A stretch of 64,000 nt of DNA, taken from contig JAKSTU010000005.1 of NCBI GenBank assembly GCA_024402435.1, positions 1-64,000 on the forward strand. The letters are read 5' to 3'. The notes below the pieces were generated by a model, which saw only the letters and a program-made list of their open reading frames with translations, ran no database searches and was not told where the DNA came from. Positions 43,809 through 53,900 of this stretch are shown piece after piece. The position numbers and the translations under genes are program-made. Each line of letters opens with the position of its first letter. The stretch's first letter is position 1. Source of the stretch: Treponemataceae bacterium (lineage in GTDB: Bacteria; Spirochaetota; Spirochaetia; Treponematales; Treponemataceae).

Positions 43809-44841
43809 GCTGTACCCGTCCGCTTCCGTCACCGCCGGCCAATGCCAGCACTTCGCTTTTGCGTGTAAGGTTGAAGTCTCCGGGAATTGTGTGTTTCAGT
43901 GCAGAAGCTGCAACTGCAAATTCCAGAGCCTGCTGTTCGTTGTCTGCATATTCCTGCAGTCCGTAAATGATTCCTGCGCTGAAAGAATCACCGCCACCTA
44001 CGCGGTCAATAATGTCGTTGATTGCATATTTCTTTGATGAATAAAAGCCTGTTTTTCCGGAAAGAACTGCTGACCATCCGTTTGTGTCTGCAGATTTTGA
44101 TTCGCGGAGTGTAACTGCAACGATTTTTACGTTGGGGAATTCAGCTTTTACTTTGTCAGTAAGTTTGCGGTAATCTTCTGTTTCCAGGTGTCCTTTTGTA
44201 ACGTCTACACTGTCGGCAGTAATTCCGAGACACATCTGAATGTCTTCTTCGTTTGCAATGACAACGTCTGTGTATTTTACCAGTTCGCGCATTACTTCAG
44301 GTGCTTTTTTGCCGTAGTTCCACAGCTTTTTGCGGTAGTTCAGGTCCATTGAAACTGTAACGCCTGCGCTTTTTGCAATTTTCATTGCATCCAGTGCTGC
44401 GTCTGCTGCATCCTGAGAAAGGGCAGGAGTAATTCCTGTAACGTGGAACCATTCTGCATCCTTAAGGATTGAATTCCAGTCAAAATCACTTGCTTTTGCT
44501 TTTGCAATGCAGCTTTCTGCGCGGTCATAAACTACCAGAGAAGGACGTGCGCATGCACCTGTTTCCAGGAAATAAATACCAAGACGTCCGCCTTTTACTT
44601 TGTTGATGAATTTTGTATCAACGCCGTGTTTGCGAAGTTCGTCAATTGCAGCTTCACCGACTGCATTGTCCGGTACTGATGTTACAAAAGCTGCATCCTT
44701 CCCGAAAATTGAAAGTGAAACTGCAACGTTTGCTTCTCCACCGCCGAAAGTTGCTTCAAGAAGCGGTGACTGGAAAAGTCTTTCATGTTCAGGTGATTTA
44801 AGGCGGAGCATGATCTCGCCGAATGTTACTGTCTTTGCCAT
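43804..44841 (-). CDS. kdgK: 2-dehydro-3-deoxygluconate kinase (PfkB family)
   Basis: A 345-residue ribokinase-like enzyme that phosphorylates KDG to KDPG. Seen: N-terminal FGEIMLRLKSP, FGGGEANVAVSLSIFG substrate-binding segment, and the C-terminal PfkB signature DRVGGGDSFSAGIIYGL with catalytic Asp. The family also includes fructokinases; the context between kduI and eda fixes the substrate. Shine-Dalgarno AGGAG. Starts 29 bases after kduI. Confidence 0.93.
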   Translation of the reverse strand: MAKTVTFGEIMLRLKSPEHERLFQSPLLEATFGGGEANVAVSLSIFGKDAAFVTSVPDNAVGEAAIDELRKHGVDTKFINKVKGGRLGIYFLETGACARPSLVVYDRAESCIAKAKASDFDWNSILKDAEWFHVTGITPALSQDAADAALDAMKIAKSAGVTVSMDLNYRKKLWNYGKKAPEVMRELVKYTDVVIANEEDIQMCLGITADSVDVTKGHLETEDYRKLTDKVKAEFPNVKIVAVTLRESKSADTNGWSAVLSGKTGFYSSKKYAINDIIDRVGGGDSFSAGIIYGLQEYADNEQQALEFAVAASALKHTIPGDFNLTRKSEVLALAGGDGSGRVQR

Positions 44842-44870
44842 TGTTTTTCTCCTATTTATCGTGAGTCTTA

Positions 44871-45713
44871 TTATCTCATGTCAGTAATTGCAATTTCGTC
44901 CATGTCGTCAAATTCGCGGTTCTCACCGGCCATTGCCCAAATGAAAGTGTAATTGCTTGTTCCGCAGCCGGAGTGAATTGACCAGCTGGGTGAAATCACG
45001 GCTTCTTCATTCTGCATGACGATATGTCTTGTCTCCTGACCTTCTCCCATCATGTGGAATACAACGTTGTTTTCAGGAATGTTGAAGTACAGATAAACTT
45101 CCATGCGGCGTTCGTGTGTATGTGCGGGCATGGTGTTCCATACTGATCCCGGTTCCAGTTCTGTGCAGCCCATTGAAAGCTGGCATGTTTCAAGAACAGC
45201 AGGATGAATGAACTGATTGATTGTACGTTCATTGGCTGTTTCTTTTGAACCCAGGTGTTTATGGTTGGCCTGTTCCTTGGTAATCAGTTTTGCAGGGAAG
45301 GGTCTGTGTGCAGGGGATGAGCACATGTAGAATTTAGCAGGATTTTTGGAATCTGCACTTGAAAGAAGGACTTTTTTTGTTCCCATGGGAAGGTACAAAG
45401 CATTCAGATTTTCAAGTGTGTATTCAGTATCATCAGCTTTGACGGTTCCTTTTCCGCCGATGTTGATGATTCCAAGCTCACGGCGCTCCAAAAGGTAATG
45501 CACACCGAAGTTTTTCCAGCAGTCGATATTTTTTTCAATATCGAGTGTCTGTGTAACCGGCATTGCGCCCATGGTAACCATGCGGTCAACATGTGAATAT
45601 ACTGCGGAAACATCATCTGCAACAAAAACATTGCTGATGTGAAATTCTTTCCGTGTCTCTTCTGTTGTGTAGCGTTTGAAGTCACGCTGATTGACTGAAT
45701 AGCGAATATCCAT
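44871..45713 (-). CDS. kduI: 5-dehydro-4-deoxy-D-glucuronate isomerase KduI
   Basis: A 280-residue cupin enzyme converting 5-keto-4-deoxyuronate from pectin breakdown to 2,5-diketo-3-deoxygluconate. Typical start MDIRYSVNQRDFKRYTTEE and the zinc site in MPAHTHERRMEVYLYF with further His in SPSWSIHSGCGTSNYTFIW. First gene of the pectin operon. The following reductase KduD is not in the window. Shine-Dalgarno GGGGG directly follows a dyad. Its leader of about 145 nt is highly structured. Confidence 0.96.
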   Translation of the reverse strand: MDIRYSVNQRDFKRYTTEETRKEFHISNVFVADDVSAVYSHVDRMVTMGAMPVTQTLDIEKNIDCWKNFGVHYLLERRELGIINIGGKGTVKADDTEYTLENLNALYLPMGTKKVLLSSADSKNPAKFYMCSSPAHRPFPAKLITKEQANHKHLGSKETANERTINQFIHPAVLETCQLSMGCTELEPGSVWNTMPAHTHERRMEVYLYFNIPENNVVFHMMGEGQETRHIVMQNEEAVISPSWSIHSGCGTSNYTFIWAMAGENREFDDMDEIAITDMR

Positions 45714-45724
45714 CTATTCCCCCT

Positions 45725-45864
45725 ACTGTAAATACAGTTAAATTCATTGACTCCCCAAAAATCAGTTTTGGAGCCAACTGTTTTATGCGATGTTTAAAAC
45801 GCCGTTTCTGCTGTTTTAAACTCACCGGGCATCTCAAGTCGAATTTAAGAGATGCTTCATTATA
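45725..45864 (-). promoter_or_regulatory. Structured leader and promoter of the pectin operon
   Basis: Minus strand: TATAAT at 45864-45859 without a good -35 at 17 nt (TTGTCA lies at 23 nt). The leader then holds four inverted repeats in order: GCATCTC / GAGATGC (45829-45855), GTTTAAAAC / GTTTTAAAC (45792-45821), CCAAAA / TTTTGG (about 45755-45772) and ACTGTA / TACAGT (45725-45738), the last touching the Shine-Dalgarno. Candidate activator-dependent promoter with a regulatory RNA leader or several operators. Confidence 0.65.
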
Positions 45865-45979
45865 TGAGCGGAATGGTCTTGTTTGCTTGACAATTTCCGC
45901 CCATTTTTTGACATTTTCTGATTGTACTTAAATTCCGGGGTAAAGTGAATTCCGATGGATAATTATTGAAGAAATTGTG

Positions 45980-46579
45980 CTATTTTTGGGTGTTATCGTA
46001 ATATCCGGAATCTTCAAGGAACTTGCGCCGTGTCATGACCAGAGAAATAAGTTCCTGATACATGTTGTAGTCAACTTCCAGCGCAATGGGGAATATGAAG
46101 AATTCGGTTTCGTCACAGTAGCGCTCTATAAAAGCAGTGTCCGTTACAAAACCCAGAGTGATCATGTTGCTGATTCTGTCCGCACATTTCAGAATTTTTG
46201 CCTTTTCACTGCCTTTTTCGATTATGCCTTTCAGAAACTGCTGTTTTGTCTGGCCTTCTTTCTTTGTAACTTCCATGACAAGGTCAAGAACTTCCTGCGC
46301 ATCACCGCCGATATCAAGAATCTTCTGTTTGTCGTATCCGGGTATGTCTTCAACCAGATCATGAATGCAGGATGCCTTGAGCAGTGTGCTGTCGATGTAT
46401 CCGTAGTCAATAAGGATTGCCATGGTGTCCAACTGGTGACGGAACATGTTTCCGCCTGCATGACGGGCTTTGCCTATCAGCGCAGTTGCCAGTTGAATAT
46501 AAGGAGCAAGAAAAATCTCTTTCAACTCAAGCATTTTTTCCGTATTCATGTGAGTCGGCTTTTCTGTATTCATTCCCAT
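45980..46579 (-). CDS. HD-domain protein, (p)ppGpp hydrolase-like
   Basis: A 199-residue protein whose HD domain resembles the hydrolase half of RelA/SpoT: metal-binding His in MFRHQLDTMAIL, His-Asp in CIHDLVEDIPGY, and Asp in KCADRISNMITLG. No synthetase domain is present. Likely cleaves (p)ppGpp or a related nucleotide, but substrate is inferred from motif likeness. The start at 46579 is chosen because AAGGAGG precedes it by five bases; the longer frame to 46612 includes that site. It lies 34 bases after valS, likely in one transcript. Confidence 0.75.
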   Translation of the reverse strand: MGMNTEKPTHMNTEKMLELKEIFLAPYIQLATALIGKARHAGGNMFRHQLDTMAILIDYGYIDSTLLKASCIHDLVEDIPGYDKQKILDIGGDAQEVLDLVMEVTKKEGQTKQQFLKGIIEKGSEKAKILKCADRISNMITLGFVTDTAFIERYCDETEFFIFPIALEVDYNMYQELISLVMTRRKFLEDSGYYDNTQK

Positions 46580-46612
46580 GGCATCCTCCTTGGATTTGTT
46601 ATTTACTGTCAA

Positions 46613-49381
46613 TCAAAGTGATTCAATGTAGCCCTTCAACTTTTCAGCGCGGCGTGCACTTTCTTCACGTTTTGCTTTTTCAGCCTCTACAACTTCTGCA
46701 GGAGCATGTTCTGCAAATTTTCCGTTGAGTTTTGCGTCGATTCTTGCGATTGAAGATTCTTCCAGCTGCAGCGCTTTTGTAAAGCGTGCTTTAAGGGCGG
46801 CAGAATCAACAGTTCCGTCAATCAGGATAAAGGCTTCAAAACCGGTTCCCACTGTTCCGATTGCACCGGCTGGTTTGCTTTCTACGAACTCGATTTCTGC
46901 AAGACCGGCCAGCAGCTTGATTATGTCAGTTTTTTCGCGGCAGACTTCTGCAGGACTACCGGCAGAAATAACCAGTGCAATGTTGATTTTGTTTGCCGGG
47001 TCAATACCGCATTCTGCACGGAGAGCACGAACCTGGCGTACAAGTTCCTGAAGTGTTTCAAAACGTTTGGAAACTGTCTCGTCTTTTCTCCAGTCAAGAA
47101 CTTCAGGATAAGGTGCTGCAATCAGCATTCCTGTATACAAAGAAGGACAAACAGCTTTGTCTCCGGCAGTTCTGCGGCTTTCTGCAATTTCTGCAAGAGG
47201 AAGTTTCTGATAAATCTCTTCTGTTACAAAAGGCAGATAAGGGTGGAGCAGACGGAGGCTTTCTTCCAGAATGTTCATGAGAACACTTGCTGCTCTGTCT
47301 TTTTCCGCATCATCACCGTTCTTGAATGAAAGTTTTGTTGCTTCAACATACCAGTCACAGAATTCAGTCCAGAAGAACTCGTAGAGTGCCTGTGCACCGT
47401 CATTGTAGCGGTAACCGTCAAGGGCTGCGCGTACTGTCTGGGCACAATTGTCAAGACGTGCATAAATCCATTTGTCCAGCTCTGTCAGATCATTCTGAGT
47501 AACGGGTTTGAGTGTGCGGCCTTCAAGGTTGCCAAGAAGATAACGGCTTGCGTTCCAGATTTTGTTTGCAAAACGGCTTCCAAGTTTGAAAGAGTCTTTG
47601 TCTACAAGAACGTCCTGTCCCTGAGCACACATGAATCCAAGAGTATATTTGACAGCATCGGAGCCGTACTGCTCAATCAGTTCAAGCGGATCCATTCCGT
47701 TGCCCAAAGATTTGCTCATTTTGCGGCCCTGTTTGTCGCGTACCAGACCATGAATGTAAATGTCGCGGAAAGGTGCTTTTCCTGTAAATTCCAGACCGGC
47801 CATAATCATGCGGCTTACCCAGAAGAAGATGATGTCATAGGCGGTAACCAGTGCCGTAGTGGGGTAGAAGTGCTGAACATCAGAAGTGTTTTCAGGCCAT
47901 CCAAGTGTACTGAAAGGCCAAAGCCAGGAACTGAACCATGTATCAAGAACATCAGGATCCTGTTTCAGTTTGTCAGCTTTTGCACCGCATTTCGGACAGC
48001 AGCAGGGATCTTCCCGGCTTACAATCATTTCTCCGCAGTCTTCGCAGTACCACACCGGAATGCGGTGTCCCCACCAGAGCTGGCGGCTGATACACCAGTC
48101 GCGGATGTTTTCAAGCCAACGCTGATATGTGTTTTCCCATTTGCGGGGATAGAATACGATTTCGCCGTCGCGCCATGCTTTGAGTGCTTTGTCAGCAAGG
48201 GGCTTCATGCGTACGAACCACTGTTCGCTCAAATAAGGCTCAACAACTGTGTGACAACGGTAACAATGTCCTACCGGGTGAGTGATTTTTTCTTCTTCTT
48301 TGTAAAGTCCGCATGCTTTCAAATCTTCAATTACAAGAGGACGTGCGTCTTTGCAGCTCATGCCACGGTATTTTTCAGGAACATTTTCGTTGAGTGTTCC
48401 GTCAGGGTTGAGCACGTTGATTACGGGCAGATCGTGACGTTTTCCGACTTCCCAGTCGTTGGGATCGTGTGCAGGAGTGATTTTTACGACACCGGTTCCG
48501 AAAGCGCGGTCAACATAGCTGTCTGCAACAACCGGAATGATTTTGTCTGTCAGAGCAAGCTTAACACTTTTCCCGACCAGTGCTTTGTAGCGGGGGTCCT
48601 CTGGATGAACTGCAATTGCCGTATCACCGAAAAGTGTTTCCGGACGTGTTGTTGCAATCTCGATGCGGTTCCCGCCCTGAAAAACTGTTCCGTCTTCCAG
48701 TGTAACATCGGGGATTGATGAACCGTCGGCAATTTCGTAGTACATATGGTACATTGCACCGGGTGTATCCTCATGTTCAACTTCGTCATCTGCAAGAGCA
48801 GTTCCGCATGAAGGACACCAGTTTACAAGATAGTTTCCTTTGTAGATCAGGTCACGTTCGTAAAGAGTAACAAAAACATTGCGTACTGCCTTGCTTAAAC
48901 CTTCATCCATTGTAAAGCGCTCACGGGTCCAGTCTACGCTGTTGCCCAATTTGCGCTGCTGTTTTGTAATGATTGCGTGATGCTCGTTTTTTACTTCCCA
49001 AGTGCGTTCAAGGAATTTGTCACGACCCAGATCCTGTCGGCGAAGTCCTTCTTTCTTGAGACGGCGCTCAACAACGTTCTGTGTTGCAATTCCTGCATGG
49101 TCTGTTCCGGGCAGCCAGAGCGTGTCGTCACCCTTCATGCGGTGATAACGCACAACAATGTCCTGAAGTGTATTGTTCAGTCCGTGTCCCATGTGGAGCA
49201 CGCCTGTAACATTTGGAGGGGGAATGACGACTGTGTATGAACTTGATTTTTTGCCTTCTGTGTGAACGGGAGAATCTGCGTCGCTGGCCGGTTTAAAATA
49301 GCCTTTGGTTTCCCATTCGTTGTAAATGCGGTCTTCAAAATCCGCCGGATTGTAAGCTTTTTCCAATTCAATGCCTTTCAT
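46613..49381 (-). CDS. valS: Valyl-tRNA synthetase
   Basis: A 922-residue class I aminoacyl-tRNA synthetase. HIGH motif as HMGHG in PPPNVTGVLHMGHGLN, editing-domain segment IATTRPETLFGDTAIAV, KMSKS motif in GRKMSKSLGNGMDPLE, valine-specific DVLDTWFSSWLWPFST, anticodon-binding domain after residue 620, and a C-terminal coiled-coil arm (about 860-922). Two Cys clusters (NWCPSCG, CCCPKCG) suggest zinc knuckles. Shine-Dalgarno AAAGGA seven bases before ATG. Co-directional with the HD gene. Confidence 0.98.
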   Translation of the reverse strand: MKGIELEKAYNPADFEDRIYNEWETKGYFKPASDADSPVHTEGKKSSSYTVVIPPPNVTGVLHMGHGLNNTLQDIVVRYHRMKGDDTLWLPGTDHAGIATQNVVERRLKKEGLRRQDLGRDKFLERTWEVKNEHHAIITKQQRKLGNSVDWTRERFTMDEGLSKAVRNVFVTLYERDLIYKGNYLVNWCPSCGTALADDEVEHEDTPGAMYHMYYEIADGSSIPDVTLEDGTVFQGGNRIEIATTRPETLFGDTAIAVHPEDPRYKALVGKSVKLALTDKIIPVVADSYVDRAFGTGVVKITPAHDPNDWEVGKRHDLPVINVLNPDGTLNENVPEKYRGMSCKDARPLVIEDLKACGLYKEEEKITHPVGHCYRCHTVVEPYLSEQWFVRMKPLADKALKAWRDGEIVFYPRKWENTYQRWLENIRDWCISRQLWWGHRIPVWYCEDCGEMIVSREDPCCCPKCGAKADKLKQDPDVLDTWFSSWLWPFSTLGWPENTSDVQHFYPTTALVTAYDIIFFWVSRMIMAGLEFTGKAPFRDIYIHGLVRDKQGRKMSKSLGNGMDPLELIEQYGSDAVKYTLGFMCAQGQDVLVDKDSFKLGSRFANKIWNASRYLLGNLEGRTLKPVTQNDLTELDKWIYARLDNCAQTVRAALDGYRYNDGAQALYEFFWTEFCDWYVEATKLSFKNGDDAEKDRAASVLMNILEESLRLLHPYLPFVTEEIYQKLPLAEIAESRRTAGDKAVCPSLYTGMLIAAPYPEVLDWRKDETVSKRFETLQELVRQVRALRAECGIDPANKINIALVISAGSPAEVCREKTDIIKLLAGLAEIEFVESKPAGAIGTVGTGFEAFILIDGTVDSAALKARFTKALQLEESSIARIDAKLNGKFAEHAPAEVVEAEKAKREESARRAEKLKGYIESL

Positions 49382-49507
49382 ACTGTCGTCCTTTTTCTAA
49401 GTTCTTGCACGTTTTAAATCGTACAGAAAAATCTTCCGTATTTTACTCTTTTTGAGCGTGTTATACAAGAAAGACCTGACGGAATTCTGAGTCCCCGTGA
49501 ATTGCAC

Positions 49508-49536
49508 TTGAGTTTTTGACCTTACCGCTGTATGCT
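49508..49536 (+). promoter_or_regulatory. Promoter giving a probable leaderless mRNA
   Basis: TTGAGT at 49508-49513, 17-nt spacer, TATGCT at 49531-49536, then six bases to ATG 49543. Confidence 0.65.
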
Positions 49537-49542
49537 TTTTTC

Positions 49543-50304
49543 ATGACTCTGAATTCCAGAAATCGGATTATAAAAATCAGCCTTGCAATTGTAATTTTCT
49601 ATATTGTAAGTGTTGTTGCTGCTTTGCTGCTTCTGTTTTTTTTCGGAAACAAGCCGGAACTGCCGGATTTTTCCTACATTTGGGGAATTGCAGGCATTTC
49701 CTACGTTGCAATTTTTGTTCCTGTGTCCTTATTCAGTATTTTTTTTCATTTCGAAAAAACTCATTCGCCGGAAATTTTCTACTTTGCAGCTTTTGTGGCC
49801 GGATCATTCTGCGAACTTTTCCGCATTCTGATTTTTCTCTTCAATCTTTGGGACGGTTATTCCGTTTTTTTGAACTATATCGGCCGCGCGGTCTACAGCG
49901 GACGTGTTTTTTCGCTGCTTGCATTTTTGTTTGCCATGCTTACCAATGAAGAAACACAGGTTCAGGACTGCGACAAAACACTTCTTGTAATTCTGGGAGT
50001 GTCTCTGCTTTTTTCCGGAATTGTCCCGCTTAATACAGGAACTGTAAAATCTTATGCAATGATTTCCATAGGATACAACCGCACGTTTACGATAATCGTG
50101 ATTTTATCTTCTATTACTGCACTTGTTTCCGGATTGATTTACAAAAAAGGAAAACGTGCTTTTGCATTTCTGACACTTTATTCCGGTTATTGGCTTCTTG
50201 CTTATTCTGATTCACCTGTTCTGCTCGGTCTTGGCATTGTTCTTCTGTCAGGCGGTACAGCGTTGTATCTTCGGGCACTGCATTCCTATTATTTGTGGCA
50301 ATAG
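49543..50304 (+). CDS. Seven-transmembrane protein of unknown function
   Basis: A 253-residue hydrophobic protein with about seven membrane segments (near 10-33, 43-66, 77-100, 110-128, 143-160, 176-196, 210-250). Overall size and layout recall the 7TM protein at 3615, but no clear sequence signature is shared. No enzymatic motif seen. The start at 49543 is chosen because a promoter ends six bases before it, leaving no room for a Shine-Dalgarno. The stop abuts the stop of the convergent kinase gene with no terminator between them. Confidence 0.6.
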   Translation: MTLNSRNRIIKISLAIVIFYIVSVVAALLLLFFFGNKPELPDFSYIWGIAGISYVAIFVPVSLFSIFFHFEKTHSPEIFYFAAFVAGSFCELFRILIFLFNLWDGYSVFLNYIGRAVYSGRVFSLLAFLFAMLTNEETQVQDCDKTLLVILGVSLLFSGIVPLNTGTVKSYAMISIGYNRTFTIIVILSSITALVSGLIYKKGKRAFAFLTLYSGYWLLAYSDSPVLLGLGIVLLSGGTALYLRALHSYYLWQ

Positions 50305-50925
50305 TCAGAAAGTCAGCAGAAAATGTGAACAGAAGGCGATTGTCACCGGGATTATGAGGTTGTCAAAGTCTTTGAGGGGCAGAACTTCTATCAATGTTGC
50401 AACAACAGCCAGTACAAGAGAAACTGTGATTTTTTTTGTCACTGCAAAGGATGAAATAAAAACTGCAAGAAAACATGCCAAACTTCCTTCAACGGTTTTT
50501 CCGCAGGTGATTTTTTTGCAGCAAAGTTTGTGTTTCCCGAAAAGTTTTCCTGCAAGACTTGCAAAACCATCACCGAATGCAAGTGCGTAAATTCCGATGC
50601 TTGCCGGAACAGGTTGAAAAATCAGGGCAGTTGCAAGAATTCCCAAAACAAGCATTACAGGTCCAAGAACAAAACGTCCGTCGTCTCTTTTTCTTGCGGC
50701 AGTTTCAGTAACTGCAGAAATCAGGGGAACACGAATACCTTTGAGACGGAGAAATTCGCAGACAATGTACAGAACGGCCACTGAAGAAAGGGCTGTTATT
50801 GTAAATACAAAAAAATGTGCAAGAAAAAAGGGTACAAAACCTGCACAAAGATGAATTGATTTTCGGAAAATTTCTTTTTTCAAGTCATTCAGCATTTTCT
50901 GTCTTAAAACTCCGTCTTTTTCCAA
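50305..50925 (-). CDS. CTP-dependent dolichol/phytol kinase-like membrane protein
   Basis: A 206-residue integral membrane protein with about six segments. Motifs EIFRKSIHLCAGFVPFFL, YALAFGDGFASLAGKLFGKH, GKTVEGSLACF and ATLIEVLPLKDFDNLIIP match the SEC59/VTE5-type polyprenol kinases, distantly related to CdsA cytidylyltransferases. It would phosphorylate a lipid alcohol using CTP. TTG start at 50925 with AAGGA upstream is the likely initiation; an ATG ten codons later is an alternative. Substrate unknown. Confidence 0.75.
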   Translation of the reverse strand: MEKDGVLRQKMLNDLKKEIFRKSIHLCAGFVPFFLAHFFVFTITALSSVAVLYIVCEFLRLKGIRVPLISAVTETAARKRDDGRFVLGPVMLVLGILATALIFQPVPASIGIYALAFGDGFASLAGKLFGKHKLCCKKITCGKTVEGSLACFLAVFISSFAVTKKITVSLVLAVVATLIEVLPLKDFDNLIIPVTIAFCSHFLLTF

Positions 50926-50959
50926 AAAACAAATCCTTCTGATGTTCGTTACAAGCTGA

Positions 50960-53900
50960 TTACTTGATGGAAGACTGTGTCAGCATCTGTTCGTCACTCA
51001 GAATACGCGGCAATTGGGTGTAAATCTCAGGACTGTATCTGCTGTTGGGCACTGTAATGTAACGCAGGTTCTGTTCTGCAAGGTTCGTACCGCCCAGACG
51101 GATCATAGTATTCTGATTTCTGGTAAGCGCATCCCAAGCACGGATGGATTCCTGCAGATTGACCATTGCTTTTGCATTGAGCGATGAATTTCCGTTCTGC
51201 AGAGCGCTTCTGTACTGTACAACAGCCAGATTGTTTGCCGCTTTCATGTATAGATCCACCAAATCACCGTGTTCGTCATCAACCTGCGGATAAAGAACAC
51301 CGGCCTGAACACGCTGGAGATCCAGTGTTTCAAGGAGCAGTTCGTAATAGCTTTGAGAAGCTTCGTTGCTGTTGCGTATTGCAAGCGTATTTGCCAGCGC
51401 ATAAAGGGTGTTTTCTTCTGAAGGCCGGTCCTGCAATGTCCTGATGAAAGAATTCATTGCATCACTGTAGTTGCCTTTTGCGTACTCAATGTAACCCAGA
51501 CGGTAATGGATGGAAGGCGTGTCGTAAAGATTCTTCAGTGCGTTGCTGTAGTTTGAATAAGCACTGTCCAGATCATTTGAGATGAAATAGTCCAGGTCAC
51601 CCTGGTCAGAGTAAAGTTTTCCGATTTTTTCGTTGGTTGCCAAACCGCTGTACTGCTGTTCACGGGCAAAAAGTTCAAGACCCTCAGTATACATTTCTTC
51701 AGCCTGAACATATTCCTGATCAGCTGTGTGCAGTTCCCCGAGAATTCGGTATGTATCAATGTGGCGGAGAATTCTTGGCTTTGTCATTACGGTAGCATTG
51801 TCAAAATACTCCAAAGCCCGTGTCAGAATGTTTTTCGCTGCATTCTCATTGCCGGTTTCAACAAAATAGCGTCCGTAGTTGTACACAGATTCCGGCATTT
51901 CAGGCGCTGCTTTTACTGCCTTTTCAAGAAGATCACGCACGTCTTCAATGGAATTGCGGAGAAATTCATCTTTTGCAGGCAGTTCACCGTAAAGTTTTTC
52001 CATCAGATATCCGCTCAAATCCACAAGATCCTGTGCTTCAAGAGGATTTTTCTTTGCCGTCATCTTCGGATAGAAATAGTTTTTGAGAGGCAGAACTTCC
52101 CGTATGTTGTCAGTCCTGATGAAATAGCGCATCATCCGAGAAAGGTACAGATCCGACTGTCCGTAAATATTCATCAGAGTGGCATACTGTGTTCTTGCTT
52201 TGTCATAAAGTTCAGGATCTTCCGTTGCTGTTGCCCATTCAAGGTAAATGTCGCCCAAAAGAAGAATTGCATCCTTGTCATTGATATGATAATCCAGAAC
52301 ATAGCGTTTTGTAACTGTTTCAGCACGCTCATAGTTTGCAAGATCATTCAGTTCCATCTGCGCATATTCGATTCCGGCCTGTTTTTCGTAATTGTAACGT
52401 TTGAGAAGCCTCTCGAACATGTTTGCCGAACGTTCGTACTGTCTTTTTTCCTGATATGCGCGGGCATACTTGTAATACCAGCTTTTCTTTGCCTTGTAAG
52501 TTATGGCTTCGTTGAATCTGTACTCCGACTGCTGATAAAGGCCGTTTTCAATCAGTGTGTATCCTTCCTTGTAAAGGAGTTCGGCTTTTACCGGGCGGAC
52601 AACAAAACGTGCAATCAGGAAAATGAAGATTCCAAGAACAAGAAGGGATGCAAGTCCTGCCAGAGTAAAAGGAATGATTCTGTTTTTAAGGTGATATTCA
52701 AAGGACTGTTTGTAGGATTCGTATTCCTGTGCAGTGCGCTTTTCGTAATTTGCAGGAACCGGAATTGATTTGTCCAGAATTTTTTCCGCATGAGTGGCCA
52801 GCTGACGTGCCGGCACACGTTTCAGAACTTTGTTTATCACTTCCAGGGTGACTTCATCACTGAATTCGTTTCCGACGATCAGTTCCTGAATTGCAATGCG
52901 AAGGTTCAGCGGATAATAATTAAGATTGTCGCGGAACTGTTTGTATTCTTCTTCCGTCAGTTCTGTTTTGAGCGGTTCGGTTTTCTTGCCTTTGCCTTTT
53001 CCGCCGGAAGAAGATGCTGTTGTTTTGGGAGAAGCCTGTTCCTGAGGAACAAAAGGTTCGTCAAGTTCAAAATCGGAATAGCCCGGAATTGAAAAATCAT
53101 TGTCGTCTGTTGCCCCGGCAGAAAAATCGTCTCCAGAGGCCATACTGCTGTTGTCAATGGATTCAAATCCGTCCCCGTCTCCGGCTCCTTCCGGAAGATT
53201 GAAGTCAAAGGAATCAAGTCCCGCCGTGTCAAATTCATCTGTTCCGGCTGAAAAGTCAGGGGAACTTTCAGTGTTTCCGAATGAATCCGGCATGTCAAAA
53301 GAATCATCAGAGCTGGAATCAGTAATGTCCGGAAGGTCAAAATCAGAAGAACCGTCGGCTGTTTCAGCGCCGAAATCTCCTGTCAGGTCAAGTTCGCCTG
53401 TGCTGCCAGCAAAGTCTGCGTTCATGTCAAAACCGGAGCTGTCCAAATCAGAAAGCCCTGTGTCTTGTTCTGTGTCCGCTGAATCAGCAGAAAAACTGCT
53501 TGTGTCAAAATCCGGAACTTCTGCTGAAAAATCGGTACTGTCTTCAAAGCCGGTAGGAGTCATGTCCAGTTCGCCGCCGGAAAAGTCTCCGTCAGGAAGT
53601 GCAAAATCATCAGTACCGTTTTCTGCACCGGAGTCTGCTTCCGCTTCCGGGAACATGTCCATTGGCGGAAGTTCAAAGTCTCCTTCTTTCAAGTCCGGGT
53701 CAACATGGAATGAAAACTTTTTGGCCGGCTGACTGGGCTCGGCTTCGTCAGAAATGTCTTCCAGTTCTTCTGCATCGGGAATGTCTGAAAAATCCCCGAT
53801 GTCCGTCATGTCCGGGACGTCACTTATATCACTGCTGTCTGCAATATCGCTTATGTCCGCAACATCTGCAATGTCAGGAATTGTACCGATTGTGTCATCA

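Noticed and set aside
47750-48718. Long open frame of 322 codons opposite valS
   Set aside because: It is antisense to the conserved ValRS coding sequence, has Cys/Phe-rich composition and no start signal.
51728-52768. Open frame of 346 codons opposite the giant TPR gene
   Set aside because: Shadow of the TPR-coding strand; no ribosome-binding site and unnatural composition.
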